DNA from: Planktosalinus sp963977065
Lineage (GTDB): Bacteria > Bacteroidota > Bacteroidia > Flavobacteriales > Flavobacteriaceae
Assembly: GCA_963977065.1 (NCBI GenBank)
Contig: CAXBNF010000005.1
Span: 62,001-126,000, forward strand
Length of the DNA: 64,000 nucleotides
Direction of reading: 5' to 3'
Shown here: positions 32,981 through 42,899 of the stretch, one piece after another
Position numbering within the stretch: position 1 is the first letter of the stretch
Layout of the letters: every line of letters starts with the position of its first letter
The notes under the pieces: generated by a model
Databases searched by the model: none
What the model saw: only the letters and a program-made list of their open reading frames with translations
Told to the model about the DNA's origin: nothing
Made by a program: the position numbers and the translations under genes

Positions 32981-33574
32981 CTATTTTTTACTAATTGCAT
33001 GCCAAGTTGCCCAATGGGTACTGCTACCGGCAGGATCAACATAGGCTTCATATGTAATTAAACGCTCTGTGCCTTCACAAGGGCTCCAGGGATCATTGAG
33101 TACAACATAATTTGTGCCACCAATGCTCACATAACCTTTAATTACAACCACATGGCCAACCACGCCCGGTGTGCCATAAGCAAATCCTAAAACATCTTTA
33201 CTGCAATAAATACTTTTTCTAAGCTTTGAAAGTGTAAGCGCCGTTGCAGATTCTGTGAAGTTTAAGCCTGCAAAATCAAGTTCGAGCCAGCCGGGAGTGT
33301 TACAATCATTTGTTTTTGGACAACTTTCACCATCATTTTCAAAATCACAACAATTGGTTTTTCCAAAACGGTGATTTGCGAGGTCACACTGTGAGATACT
33401 GACTCCTTCATTTTGAGCAATCATTTGTGTTACTGCTGCCCAGCACCAGTTATTTGTTTCTTGTGGGCGAAGTGTGTTATTCACACTTCCAATTGTTTCG
33501 CTTGGTGTACAACAACCTTGTAAAAGTAAGATTAGTACAAGCAAAAATGAAAATACTACATTTTTTGTTTTCAT
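32981..33574 (-). CDS. Papain-like cysteine protease lipoprotein
   Basis: 197 residues. Lipobox LLQGC (Cys21), so exported and lipid-anchored. The papain-like (C39/C70-type, PF12385-like) core is clear: catalytic Cys44 in NNWCWAAVTQMIA, His141 in GVVGHVVVIKGY, and Asn160-Asp161 in VVLNDPW. Several extra Cys (63, 75, 76, 85, 91) lie in the loop after the active site and could form disulfides. Families with this core cleave peptides or act as secreted effectors. The target is unknown. It is in an operon with the secreted protein that follows. Confidence 0.82.
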   Translation of the reverse strand: MKTKNVVFSFLLVLILLLQGCCTPSETIGSVNNTLRPQETNNWCWAAVTQMIAQNEGVSISQCDLANHRFGKTNCCDFENDGESCPKTNDCNTPGWLELDFAGLNFTESATALTLSKLRKSIYCSKDVLGFAYGTPGVVGHVVVIKGYVSIGGTNYVVLNDPWSPCEGTERLITYEAYVDPAGSSTHWATWHAISKK

Positions 33575-33713
33575 AATAGATATAGGTTTTTGTTAGAGAG
33601 GTAAAACTAACAAGCTATATCCATTTATATATCAGGTATTTACCTAATATTTGTAAGTATTTTTCCTACATATATTTGTAAATTTCCTTATTTTGAAGAG
33701 AATAAAATACATT

Positions 33714-34367
33714 TTAATCATTTCTCATAACAACAAGTTTGGCTCTTACACCTGTTAATATATTCCATACATTTTCTGTAAGTAAGTTGCTACTTTCATC
33801 ATACACTCTAAAATGAGCAGTATTGGGGCCTGAAGTTCCCTGATTAAGGGCTTCAAATTCAATTACATTTCTGCCTTCTTTCAAATCGATTATAAAACTT
33901 TGAAAATCTTCTCTCAGATTGATGTTGTGAATAATGACCTGGTCGTTGACAACTATTTTTACTCTGTCTCCGTCTACATATTGGTGGTCGCGACAAAGTA
34001 TTTCAACGGTTTTGCTATCTGTTCCAAAGGTTCCCAAAAGTTGCCCCTTTGCATATTCACTTTTAATTTCTTCATCTTTGGTCAACCAGCTGGGTTTGTA
34101 ATCAAACTTGCGGGTCATTAAACCATTGTCTGTTGACATCGAAAATTCATTTTCTTCTTCGACATCCATTGGTTTGGGCTTCTTTGCCGTGTTTAAATAG
34201 CTTTGTGTATTTGAAAGACCTTTGGGTTGATTATTTATCAATGGTTTGTCTAAATTGGTTTGGCTTTCCTGAGACTGGATTGGTGTAAATCCTCTGGGGT
34301 TATCAATTTGCGAAACTACCGGAAAAGAAAGAAATACCGTAAAAATTATACTTAATATGAATTTCAT
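33714..34367 (-). CDS. Conserved secreted protein of unknown function
   Basis: 217 residues from the ATG at 34367, which begins the signal peptide MKFILSIIFTVFLSFPVVSQ. A polar linker rich in Gln/Asn/Pro runs to about 100, then a compact beta-domain: QLLGTFGTDSKTVEILCRDHQYVDGDRVKIVVND and IIDLKEGRNVIEFEALNQGTSGPNTAHFRVYD. This C-terminal part has the look of a carbohydrate-binding or Ig-like module, but I cannot name a family. Confidence 0.7.
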   Translation of the reverse strand: MKFILSIIFTVFLSFPVVSQIDNPRGFTPIQSQESQTNLDKPLINNQPKGLSNTQSYLNTAKKPKPMDVEEENEFSMSTDNGLMTRKFDYKPSWLTKDEEIKSEYAKGQLLGTFGTDSKTVEILCRDHQYVDGDRVKIVVNDQVIIHNINLREDFQSFIIDLKEGRNVIEFEALNQGTSGPNTAHFRVYDESSNLLTENVWNILTGVRAKLVVMRND

Positions 34368-34419
34368 CTTGTTTTGTTTTACTTCAATTAGTATCAATTT
34401 TTATACCGAAATTGTACGT

Positions 34420-34848
34420 TTACTTTGTTGATTTTCTTTTCAAAAAGTAATGGTCTAATGAGTACTTACCACTTCCTGTAAGTGCAAGTACCACATAAAC
34501 GATCAAAAAAAACAAAGCCAATTCTTTATTTTGAAACGGGTCTGCTGCATGCACGATGAAAAAGGCAACTGCCATGGTTATGATTAATGGAATGGATGCA
34601 AGTCGTGTACCCAGTCCAATGATGATTAAAACTGAGCATATCACCTCAGAAAATACCGCAAGTGTTAAGCTCGCTTCCACTCCTATCCCAATGGGGTCTC
34701 CAAACTGGATTGGGTCACTTCCAAATAGCCGCATCAGCTTTGGAATTCCGTGGGTTAACATCAATCCGCCAACTCCAAGTCTTAATAATAAGAGGGCAAT
34801 ATCAGTGTTTTTTAGGTTTAAAATGGTGGAATAGTTTTTTGAGCTCAT
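34420..34848 (-). CDS. DoxX-family membrane protein
   Basis: 142 residues, four membrane helices: IALLLLRLGVGGLMLTHGIPKL (the DoxX signature), ASLTLAVFSEVICSVLIIIGL, SIPLIITMAVAFFIVHA and LALFFLIVYVVLALTGSG. DoxX-like proteins are linked to oxidative or thiol stress in other bacteria. It is divergent from the small gene at 35032, with a palindromic element between them. Confidence 0.85.
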   Translation of the reverse strand: MSSKNYSTILNLKNTDIALLLLRLGVGGLMLTHGIPKLMRLFGSDPIQFGDPIGIGVEASLTLAVFSEVICSVLIIIGLGTRLASIPLIITMAVAFFIVHAADPFQNKELALFFLIVYVVLALTGSGKYSLDHYFLKRKSTK

Positions 34849-34900
34849 ATACTTCTATTTTTTTTTAAAAGTATTTAAAATTCCAGCATTAGCCATAAAT

Positions 34901-34919
34901 TTTAACATTCTCTGTTGAA
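34901..34919. promoter_or_regulatory. 7-5-7 palindrome between doxX-like and Lacal_2735-like genes
   Basis: TTTAACA-TTCTC-TGTTGAA, an inverted repeat with one mismatch and the same 5-nt spacing as the element at 30855-30873. It lies 52 bp upstream of the DoxX start and 113 bp upstream of the small gene on the other strand. Confidence 0.45.
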
Positions 34920-35003
34920 TTCAATAAAATTTTTTAAAAAAAATATGTTAATTCTTTCACTGTAAGATTGTTATATCAAAATAATTCACGATATTTAAAT
35001 AAT

Positions 35004-35011
35004 TAAGTTTG
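35004..35011 (+). promoter_or_regulatory. -7 element of the 62-residue gene
   Basis: TAAGTTTG matches TAnnTTTG. It lies 20 nt before the ATG at 35032. No clear -33 element. Confidence 0.4.
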
Positions 35012-35031
35012 AGTATTATAAAAGTCCTTCT

Positions 35032-35220
35032 ATGGAAAGCACAACTTCACTACCCGGCAAAATAAATCTCAAGCGCTTAGAGAAAAAATACAAGCATTTA
35101 ATTGAGCGCGCATACAATTTACGTCAATCTGATGACAGTTTAAGCGATGTGTTTTATTATGAAGCAGAAAAAGTGTTGACTCAATTGCGTCTGCTTAAGT
35201 CCAACCTGCTTGCAAATTAA
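35032..35220 (+). CDS. Lacal_2735-like small helical protein
   Basis: 62 residues, one long charged helix region: KINLKRLEKKYKHLIERAYNLRQSDDSLSDVFYYEAEKVLTQLRLLKSN. This matches from memory the pattern of the Lacal_2735 family of small flavobacterial proteins (L-x-K-K-Y-x-x-L-x-x-x-A-Y/H ... A-E-x-V-L-x-x-I/L). Function unknown. Its stop codon overlaps the tamL stop by 4 nt (convergent). Confidence 0.68.
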   Translation: MESTTSLPGKINLKRLEKKYKHLIERAYNLRQSDDSLSDVFYYEAEKVLTQLRLLKSNLLAN

Positions 35221-37508
35221 AACGGATACCCAATTGCAAAATTCAAAATAGGGTTTTTATAATCAAAATCCCAGCGTTCCCCTATTGGTAAGGAGGGCGT
35301 TCTTAAAGGAGCCGCCAGGTCAAAACGAATGACAAACCCTTGAATATCAATTCGCAATCCCACACCGGTACCAATACCAAATTCGTCCATAAAACTTGAA
35401 GTAAATTCTCCACCAGGCACAGCCTCATTTTCGGTGGTGTTCCAGACATTTCCGGCATCGGCAAAGATGGCTCCTTTTACAAAGGAATAAATGGGGAATC
35501 GATATTCAATATTGGCTTCCAGCCTGATGTTTCCGGATTGATCAAAAAAGGAATTGCTCCCTGCTTCAGGCGCGTAAGTTCCCGGACCCAGCGTGCGAAT
35601 TCTAAATGCTCTTACACTGTAGGGACCTCCTGAAAAATATTGTTTTGTAAAAGGCATGATTTCTGAATTTCCGTAGGGTAAACCAATACCACCAAAAACT
35701 CTGGTTGCCAATTTTGTATCAGACCCCAGCCTGAGATGATATCTCAAATCGACATCGGCTTTTGCATATTGAGCATATTCCAAGCCTAAAATAGATTGAG
35801 GTGCTGATTCTCCTCCACTAAACAATGAAAGACCATTGCCGGCAATGTCCAATGTGGAGGTCAGAAAAAATTGGTGATTTTTAGCCGCACTAACCAAGCC
35901 ATTATAGGTGTAAACATAAGTCATACCGGCAATGAATTGTTGTTCAAAACTGCTTCTTAAAAAAGGATTATCTTCAAGTATTTGTTCAAATTCCGGTGAG
36001 GTTTTTGCCAAATTCACATAGTTAATTGAAATGGGATTAAACTCGTGAGTCACGAATCGGTTGGCATTCCAGACATAACCAAAATTGGTAGACATCGAAG
36101 CCAAACTAAACAACTTACTCCTGCTTAAATAATCACCGCCCAAGCTCATTCTTGTTTTGGGAATGGCATATTTAAACCAATCGTCACTTAATTTAAACGG
36201 AAACAAAACTCGAGGATATACAAGTTCAGCATTTGCACCAATAATGGTGCTACTTAAACCGGATTGATCTCCGGATGCTATCTGAAACTCATAGCCACCA
36301 TTTACACTTAAATTCAATACTTCGCCTCCACCGAAAAGATTTCTGTTGGTCAAAGTAAGTGCCAGATTTGGGCCTGCAAAATTATTGGATTTTGAAACTG
36401 CCTGAAGTTCGGCCCTTATGGCGCGTTTGTCCATGGGGGTTAAAAAAATAGAGGCTTCTAGAATACCAAGACTATCTGTTGAAAGCGAGTCAATTTCATC
36501 ATACCGTATATTAATAAATTTATATGCGCCTACAGAACCCAGTCGTCTGCTGGTATTCTTTGACTTATTCGGACTAAAAGTATCTCCCTCTTCCAGCAAA
36601 ATGTATGGCAATAATCGTTTGGGTTTAAAAAACTCTTCTTTTTGGTAAAAAGTTTTTTTGTCGAGTTTTACCGTATCATTTTCTGTGTATTCTTCTCCCA
36701 ATATAGCGTTTGGATATACTTTAACTTTTGATATTCTATAAGGAATAACTGATTTTTGAGGAACATCTTTCTTGAGTCGAAGAAATAAATCAAACCGCTT
36801 GTTTCGATATTGATTGGTATCTGCTTCAAAGATCAAAAAATCACTATTGAAGTTATAATACCCTTTTTCTTTGAGTCCGAGGTCGATGCGTTCCCGCTCC
36901 GATTTTAGCAAAGCGAAATCAAATCGCATTCCTGTTTCTAAAAGGGTTTTGGATTTTAAGTTTTCTAATTTCTCATAAATAGCAAGTGAATCCTGATCGA
37001 CCACATAGTTTTCCATTAAATAAGGGTTGGTGAGTTTTAAATTATAAAAAATCGCTGCCCTTTTTTTCTTTTCTTTTACAATGGTTTCAGAAGCGACACT
37101 GCTGAAGAAAAAACCTCTGTTTTCAAGTCGGTTTAAAATCAATTTTTCTGTTTGTTCCCTGTTTATATCTGAAAGGTACACCGGTTCTTCACCTATGCGT
37201 TTATTTAAAAACTTATTAATAAAACCGGGCTTGTCCCTTTGATTTTTGTAATGCACTAACAGTCCCAGTCGCATACCCAGAAATTTTGAATTGGGTTCGG
37301 GTCTCATCAGGTTTTCTATATCACTTTGTACATTTTTTAAATTACCCACAGCTGTGTCACTGCTCATATCAATATCAGCTCCAGTGTATAGTTGTTCGCC
37401 CTCAGGAATGAAACGTTTTACACTACAGGATTGAATCGCAAAAGCAACCACAAGTATCAAAATAAATTGATATTTTATAATGAGATCCAATTGATTCTTA
37501 GTTTTCAT
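35217..37508 (-). CDS. tamL: TamL, lipoprotein TamA/BamA-family outer-membrane protein
   Basis: 763 residues from the ATG at 37508. Nearby ATGs at 37514 and 37517 are also possible; anything longer runs deep into tamB. Lipobox AIQSC (Cys28), then SVKRFIPEGEQLYTGADI, POTRA-like domains to about 400 and a C-terminal 16-strand barrel ending FAIGYPF with terminal Phe. The barrel carries the Omp85 signature region YSVRAFRIRTLGPG and IFADAGNVW. In Bacteroidota TamL pairs with TamB in outer-membrane protein or lipid delivery. It overlaps tamB by 11 nt. Confidence 0.88.
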   Translation of the reverse strand: MKTKNQLDLIIKYQFILILVVAFAIQSCSVKRFIPEGEQLYTGADIDMSSDTAVGNLKNVQSDIENLMRPEPNSKFLGMRLGLLVHYKNQRDKPGFINKFLNKRIGEEPVYLSDINREQTEKLILNRLENRGFFFSSVASETIVKEKKKRAAIFYNLKLTNPYLMENYVVDQDSLAIYEKLENLKSKTLLETGMRFDFALLKSERERIDLGLKEKGYYNFNSDFLIFEADTNQYRNKRFDLFLRLKKDVPQKSVIPYRISKVKVYPNAILGEEYTENDTVKLDKKTFYQKEEFFKPKRLLPYILLEEGDTFSPNKSKNTSRRLGSVGAYKFINIRYDEIDSLSTDSLGILEASIFLTPMDKRAIRAELQAVSKSNNFAGPNLALTLTNRNLFGGGEVLNLSVNGGYEFQIASGDQSGLSSTIIGANAELVYPRVLFPFKLSDDWFKYAIPKTRMSLGGDYLSRSKLFSLASMSTNFGYVWNANRFVTHEFNPISINYVNLAKTSPEFEQILEDNPFLRSSFEQQFIAGMTYVYTYNGLVSAAKNHQFFLTSTLDIAGNGLSLFSGGESAPQSILGLEYAQYAKADVDLRYHLRLGSDTKLATRVFGGIGLPYGNSEIMPFTKQYFSGGPYSVRAFRIRTLGPGTYAPEAGSNSFFDQSGNIRLEANIEYRFPIYSFVKGAIFADAGNVWNTTENEAVPGGEFTSSFMDEFGIGTGVGLRIDIQGFVIRFDLAAPLRTPSLPIGERWDFDYKNPILNFAIGYPF

Positions 37509-40500
37509 CTTCATCATTTGATTGAGGTTTCTCCAATTCTTCTTCCACTGCTTTTTTAAACAACTCTTTAAACTCATTAAACTCGCGTGTAAATATAAGG
37601 GCGATTCCATTTACTATTAGCTGGCCATCAATGACGTTTTCAAATTGATTTCGGCGAAAGCCTTTTAAACGGAATCGTCCATTTTCAGTCAACAAATATT
37701 CAATGCTTACATTGCCAATAACCGGATTTTGTTCATCAGGATTTTGACTACTTCCTTGAATATCTACTTCGCTGCCCACACTCACAATTACCCTGTCGTT
37801 GAACAGTCTTTTTCTTGCTGTGATGTCTAGTTGGGTTCTGTCCTGAGCACCATCTCCCTGGTAGTCTGTATAACTATCAATTCCAAAATCCAATTCAATA
37901 CCGGTCTTCCCCAAAAGCTGGTTTGAAAACATATTGAGCTGGTCTGAAAGTGCCTGATTTAAGTTATCACGGGCAATTGCCATGGTACCTCCCCCACTCC
38001 CATCACTGCCTGATTGTGGAAAGAAACGGTTTAAAACCAATAAGGAGAACACTTGTTTGTTAAGCTCTTCTTCTTGTTGATTGAGTTGTTGAATGCGGCC
38101 ATATACTTGACCTGCTGCTACCCCCCGATCGTCTTCCGGAATATCAAGATTGAATGTTAGCACAGGTTGTGTAAGTTCGCCATTTACATTGAGATAGACT
38201 AAAAAAGGAATCTGTTGACGGTAACTGTTGTTCATTCCGGCATCCATACCTGTTGCTGAAGAAGTCATTAACGACGACGCTGAAGTTTCGACACGATAAA
38301 TTGCCTTGACATCGAGATTGGCATCAAAGGGATCTCCAGACCAAGAAACACTACTTCCCTGAGAAATTTCAAAACGTCTTTTTACCAAATTGTATAAATT
38401 CATTTCAAAATGCCCTTTTTGCATAGTGTAAATTCCGGTGAGTGTGGTCCTTCCATTGGGTTGTATATTAAAATTCAGGTCGCCCTCTCCTCCCACTTGT
38501 AAATTATCCCCGGTGCGCTCATCAATAATGACATTAAACAGTGCGTTTTCATCAATAGAAATAATGGCATTAACTGCAAAACCGGTTACAGTTATAGATT
38601 CTTCCCTGGTTTGTGTGAGTATGTCATCAGGATTTTCCCTGTTAACAAAAATGACAACACCGTCGCGTTCTTCAATTTCAAGTTCAGAATCAGTGAGTAT
38701 GTATGTGATGTCAGTAGCACCACCCACATTTAACTTTAAATCCAAACGGGGTAGATTGAGGTTTCCGGTTAGCTTAGCATCCACATCAAAAATGGCTGTA
38801 CCATAAAAAAGCTCATTGTCGTCTTTTGTGGAGTTGAGAGCTGAAAAATCCTTAGCGTTAAATTGAAGATCAAAATCAGGGTTGGTATAGCTATCGGTTA
38901 GAATTTTTCCATTGATAGTAAATTCATTTCCACTTTCATCCAAAAGTCTGAAATTGTCTAGAAAAAGCCCCTCATTATTGATGTTCATTGTCTCATTCTG
39001 AAGCTCAAAATTGGCATTGAGCTTTGCAACATTGAAACCTGCTTCATTAAAGTTTATAGTTCCATTGTAGATTGGATCTTTAGTGGTTCCACTTACTTTT
39101 ACTTCACCTGAAATGGTTCCTTGTGTGTCAGTAATCTCCCCATCAGAAAAACCTTCAATAGCACTCATTTTTATTTCGTTTAAAACGAGATTCATGTTGA
39201 GTTTTGCAGCCTCTTCATCTGCCTGATAATCACCGGTAAGGTCAAGGTCTATGTCGCCGCCATTTAAGTCAAGGTTAAAGTCGTATGTATCCTCATTGAT
39301 TTCTCTTGCATTAAGTGATAAATTCCCTAGTGGTACTTCCATCACATTCAATTCTTCAATTTGCATATCAGCCAGTAAACCAGGACTTAAAAAGGGTTCT
39401 TCAACGATTAAGTTTCCGTTAAGCCTTCCTGTGGCGAGGGTTTCTTCAGGATTTAAATAATTGAGAAAATCTGAAAGCCTGAAATTTTCAAAATGCACCC
39501 CTAGGTGTTCTTTTTCTATTTCGGGCAGTGTGCTACTCAATTGAAATAATTGATTGTTTCTAGCGATTGAAAACGAAGTGAAGGAAAGGTGATTTTCTGT
39601 GTAAATAATTTCATTTTCCTGAGGAATTGACCATTCTTTTTTATTCAGCAATAGCTCTGAAGGGTTGATGTGTAAACGAATGGTGTCATTTTTTCTCGTA
39701 ATTTCTGAATTGACCTGAACAATTTTTTCATCCTCATAAAACGAATTGAAGTCTAAAAACAACTTTTTGTCTGCTATGCTTCCATTTAAAGCTGTTCTAC
39801 TAATTGCTAAGGGACCGGCTTTCAAAGCTTGAAAACCAAAATCAAAATCAAAATTTTCAGAGTCTGAAATTAGATTCAAAGCCAGGCTGTCCAACACATT
39901 GTCATCATAATCTATGTGTGGCATAAAAATGTTTGCAGAAAGCGACTGATTTACTTCATTAAAATCTATATTAATATCAATGGTATCCAGCTGTTTTAAA
40001 CGATCAATAAAAACATCACTCAGGATGGGTGCTTTATTTATTTTTGCATCCAGTTTGAGTTCTACGGCTTTTGTAAGACTGTCTTTCTCAATGTGGTCAG
40101 TGGGTTCATTTGAAACAGAATCAGACAAATATTTTTGAAAGTGCCGTTGCAGTGCCTCACTAAAACCTTGAGGACTTGCATTTGACCGCAGAGCTAAATC
40201 AATCATTTTATTATTGATATCCACTGAAGTTGTATCAGGTTGAACAAAAGCATTGATGTTGACATCTCCTAATAAATACGATTGCGTATTATAAATTGCT
40301 TTTCCATCCAGAATGTTTGATGAAAGTGTAAAACTATCTGAATTCCCTTTAAAATCGGCTTGCAAAATAAAAGCCGTCCTAATGTCTTTATCTGTGATTC
40401 CCAGAGATCTTAAATCGGCTCCCTTTAAATTCAAATCAATCACAAAACGAGGTGAGATAGAATCCAGTTGGATGAAAGTTTCAAAAACAAGATCGAGATT

Positions 40501-42546
40501 TTCATCCTTGTAAGCAGAAGCAATTGTTCCCTCACCATTTTCAATAGTTCCACCTATTTTTAAATCCTGAATGGCATAATCGTTCAATGAGAAACTTTGA
40601 ATGATTGTTTCAAAATCTGCATCCAGCGAATTGATATCATTTCCTTTTCCAGTTGTTTTTAAGGTGAGATTCAGTTCTCCAAATTGGTCATTTTGCAGCA
40701 GTTTACCCAATTGGAGTTTTTTGACTTCTATATCTGCATCAAAGGCAATTTCTTCTTGATCTGTGTAATTTGCAATGAGATCTATTTGCCCCTCAGGAAT
40801 TTTAAGAACAGCCACTGCTGAAAGGTCATCGAGAGTTCCTTTAAAGTTGCTTTCCAGCGAAATTTTTTCAGGAATGGAGATGCCCAAGTCTTCTTCATTT
40901 ACAAAAACAAGTACATCATTTTTGACCGTTTCAACGGTAAAAGATTGGAAATCCATTCTTAGATTGTCAACATCTGTTACGTGTTCAAGTTTTCCTTTTG
41001 CTTGTATTTGTGTTGTTTGACCCCAATTAATATGAGCTTTTGGTATTGTCAAAGATGAAAGTTTGCCTGCTGCATTAAGGTTTCCATTGATTCTTTTTTT
41101 GCTTAAAGCGAAAAGGGATTCATTGGATTTCAACTCCGGTTGAAAACGGAATAACTCATTTAAACCCACCTCAAAATGCTGAAGATTGAGTTTTAAAAGT
41201 GTATTCTCAGTGTTATTAATAAAGTCACTTATGGAATTATATTCCATTGTAATAGAACCATTTATCCTATTATCATTGAGCTGAAACTTTAAATCCTTAA
41301 GTTTGCTTTGATTCTCATCAATTAGTGCTTCAAAAGTCAACTCATCTAAATTCACCCCTGAACCCTCTTCAAACTCAATCTTGGTGATATTTGCTCCAAA
41401 GGCTTGATCCTGTAGTGAAATAGCTTCTGCAACAAAATAAAAATTATTTAAAACAATCGCTTCTGGATTAAAAATTCCAGGTTGAGGTTCTGAGTCATTC
41501 ATTGTGTAACGAATGTCATTGTTTGTTAAATCAATTTTTGAAACTGAAACTGTCCATTGTGGCCATTCAAACTCAGTAGTGTTTTCGGTTGTATTGTCAG
41601 TTTCTAAACCTTCAACCCCTTGTTTATATTCCTCTGAAGTGATGTTAAGACTGATCGTTGAGTTATGAAGTCCCAAGTACTCGAGGTCAATAAAATTATT
41701 AGATAGATCTGCTTCTGGAAGATTAATGGCAAGTTCGCCAATAGCTGCCACCGCATTGATACCATCAGGTAAAGACTGGTAATTTGCAGTAAGATTCTTA
41801 ATCAATAATTCATCAACAATAAGAACCGGGCCGGCTGAATCTACTTTTTCTTCACTTTCAGGAAATGGTAGTGATTGAAAGTATTGTAAGTCTGTGTTTG
41901 AGATTTCGGCTTTTGAAACATGGAATCTCATCGTTTCCATATCCATATCTTTGATTTGAAGGCCAAGTTTTCCTAGGATTAGCCTGGTGTCGATGCCTGT
42001 TACTTGGTCATTGTATTTGAGATCAAAATCAGTAAAAAAAATGTCTTTAATAAAAAACGATGTGGAAGAGGCGTTGGGGTCTTCTAATTTTTCTTCGGCT
42101 TTAACATCTTCAGCCGCAAAGGCATCTATTAAAAACTGAAAATTAAAACCATCAATGGAATCTTTTCTATAAACATTAGCTTTGAGTCCTTCCCATTCAA
42201 CAAGGTTAATTCCTATAGCATTACCTTTAATGATTGGCCATAGCGGGACATCAACTTCAAGACTTTTTGATGCAATTAAAGTATCCCCTTTTTGATCTTC
42301 AAGATACAAGCCATCGAGATACACATTTCCAGAAAATGTTATAAAGAGTCTATCTATCTCAACTTTTGTCTTGGTTTTATCAGAAACATAAGAAGTGGCT
42401 TTATTAATAATTATGCTCTGTCCCCAGGGACTTCTTATAAATAGTATGAGCAATAGAATGAATATTAAAAGAGCTAATAGGACCCTCGCAAGCCTTCTTA
42501 GCAATTTATACTTTGTGTTTTTTTTTGCTTTTTTCTCCTTTTTCAA
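37498..42546 (-). CDS. tamB: TamB, translocation and assembly module inner-membrane component
   Basis: 1682 residues, longer than E. coli TamB (1259). N-terminal membrane anchor (LARVLLALLIFILLLILFI), followed by AsmA-like/TamB repeats with many short beta-strands over about 1200 residues, and the C-terminal DUF490/TamB domain (GEGDLNFNIQPNGRTTLTGIYTMQKGHFEM, FNLDIPEDDRG, NRFFPQSG, DITARKRLFNDRVIVSVGSEVDI). It spans the periplasm to TamL, encoded immediately downstream with overlapping ends. The C-terminus is acidic. Confidence 0.9.
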   Translation of the reverse strand: MKKEKKAKKNTKYKLLRRLARVLLALLIFILLLILFIRSPWGQSIIINKATSYVSDKTKTKVEIDRLFITFSGNVYLDGLYLEDQKGDTLIASKSLEVDVPLWPIIKGNAIGINLVEWEGLKANVYRKDSIDGFNFQFLIDAFAAEDVKAEEKLEDPNASSTSFFIKDIFFTDFDLKYNDQVTGIDTRLILGKLGLQIKDMDMETMRFHVSKAEISNTDLQYFQSLPFPESEEKVDSAGPVLIVDELLIKNLTANYQSLPDGINAVAAIGELAINLPEADLSNNFIDLEYLGLHNSTISLNITSEEYKQGVEGLETDNTTENTTEFEWPQWTVSVSKIDLTNNDIRYTMNDSEPQPGIFNPEAIVLNNFYFVAEAISLQDQAFGANITKIEFEEGSGVNLDELTFEALIDENQSKLKDLKFQLNDNRINGSITMEYNSISDFINNTENTLLKLNLQHFEVGLNELFRFQPELKSNESLFALSKKRINGNLNAAGKLSSLTIPKAHINWGQTTQIQAKGKLEHVTDVDNLRMDFQSFTVETVKNDVLVFVNEEDLGISIPEKISLESNFKGTLDDLSAVAVLKIPEGQIDLIANYTDQEEIAFDADIEVKKLQLGKLLQNDQFGELNLTLKTTGKGNDINSLDADFETIIQSFSLNDYAIQDLKIGGTIENGEGTIASAYKDENLDLVFETFIQLDSISPRFVIDLNLKGADLRSLGITDKDIRTAFILQADFKGNSDSFTLSSNILDGKAIYNTQSYLLGDVNINAFVQPDTTSVDINNKMIDLALRSNASPQGFSEALQRHFQKYLSDSVSNEPTDHIEKDSLTKAVELKLDAKINKAPILSDVFIDRLKQLDTIDINIDFNEVNQSLSANIFMPHIDYDDNVLDSLALNLISDSENFDFDFGFQALKAGPLAISRTALNGSIADKKLFLDFNSFYEDEKIVQVNSEITRKNDTIRLHINPSELLLNKKEWSIPQENEIIYTENHLSFTSFSIARNNQLFQLSSTLPEIEKEHLGVHFENFRLSDFLNYLNPEETLATGRLNGNLIVEEPFLSPGLLADMQIEELNVMEVPLGNLSLNAREINEDTYDFNLDLNGGDIDLDLTGDYQADEEAAKLNMNLVLNEIKMSAIEGFSDGEITDTQGTISGEVKVSGTTKDPIYNGTINFNEAGFNVAKLNANFELQNETMNINNEGLFLDNFRLLDESGNEFTINGKILTDSYTNPDFDLQFNAKDFSALNSTKDDNELFYGTAIFDVDAKLTGNLNLPRLDLKLNVGGATDITYILTDSELEIEERDGVVIFVNRENPDDILTQTREESITVTGFAVNAIISIDENALFNVIIDERTGDNLQVGGEGDLNFNIQPNGRTTLTGIYTMQKGHFEMNLYNLVKRRFEISQGSSVSWSGDPFDANLDVKAIYRVETSASSLMTSSATGMDAGMNNSYRQQIPFLVYLNVNGELTQPVLTFNLDIPEDDRGVAAGQVYGRIQQLNQQEEELNKQVFSLLVLNRFFPQSGSDGSGGGTMAIARDNLNQALSDQLNMFSNQLLGKTGIELDFGIDSYTDYQGDGAQDRTQLDITARKRLFNDRVIVSVGSEVDIQGSSQNPDEQNPVIGNVSIEYLLTENGRFRLKGFRRNQFENVIDGQLIVNGIALIFTREFNEFKELFKKAVEEELEKPQSNDEDEN

Positions 42547-42899
42547 ATTCTGGTTTGTGTTCTAGTTTCAAATTTATTGTAAATAGATAGAATACGGCAT
42601 TTTCATGCTCCCAATTTTGAACTAAAAATCTATAATTTTAGTTAAAATATCTTAAAAAGATCAAGATAGCTTGGGCTAGATTTTAAATGTCAAATTAAAA
42701 TAATTCTTATAAAGGACATATCCACAAACTGTTTGATTCATTTTCATCCCATTTGACCCCTTTTAAAATAGTGTTAATTGTAACTTAAGGGTTTGCCAAT
42801 TTAATACGATTGAAAATTGGAAACCGTTAACTTTAAAAATACATTCTTTGGAATGTGAATTAACATCCCAAAATTTTATTTAATCTAAAAAAAACCAAA
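42547..42899. other. divergent intergenic region between tamB and ompA-like gene
   Basis: 353 bp, AT-rich. It must hold the promoters of both genes, but I could not identify a confident TTTG/TAnnTTTG pair. No RNA gene or repeat was recognised. Confidence 0.5.
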
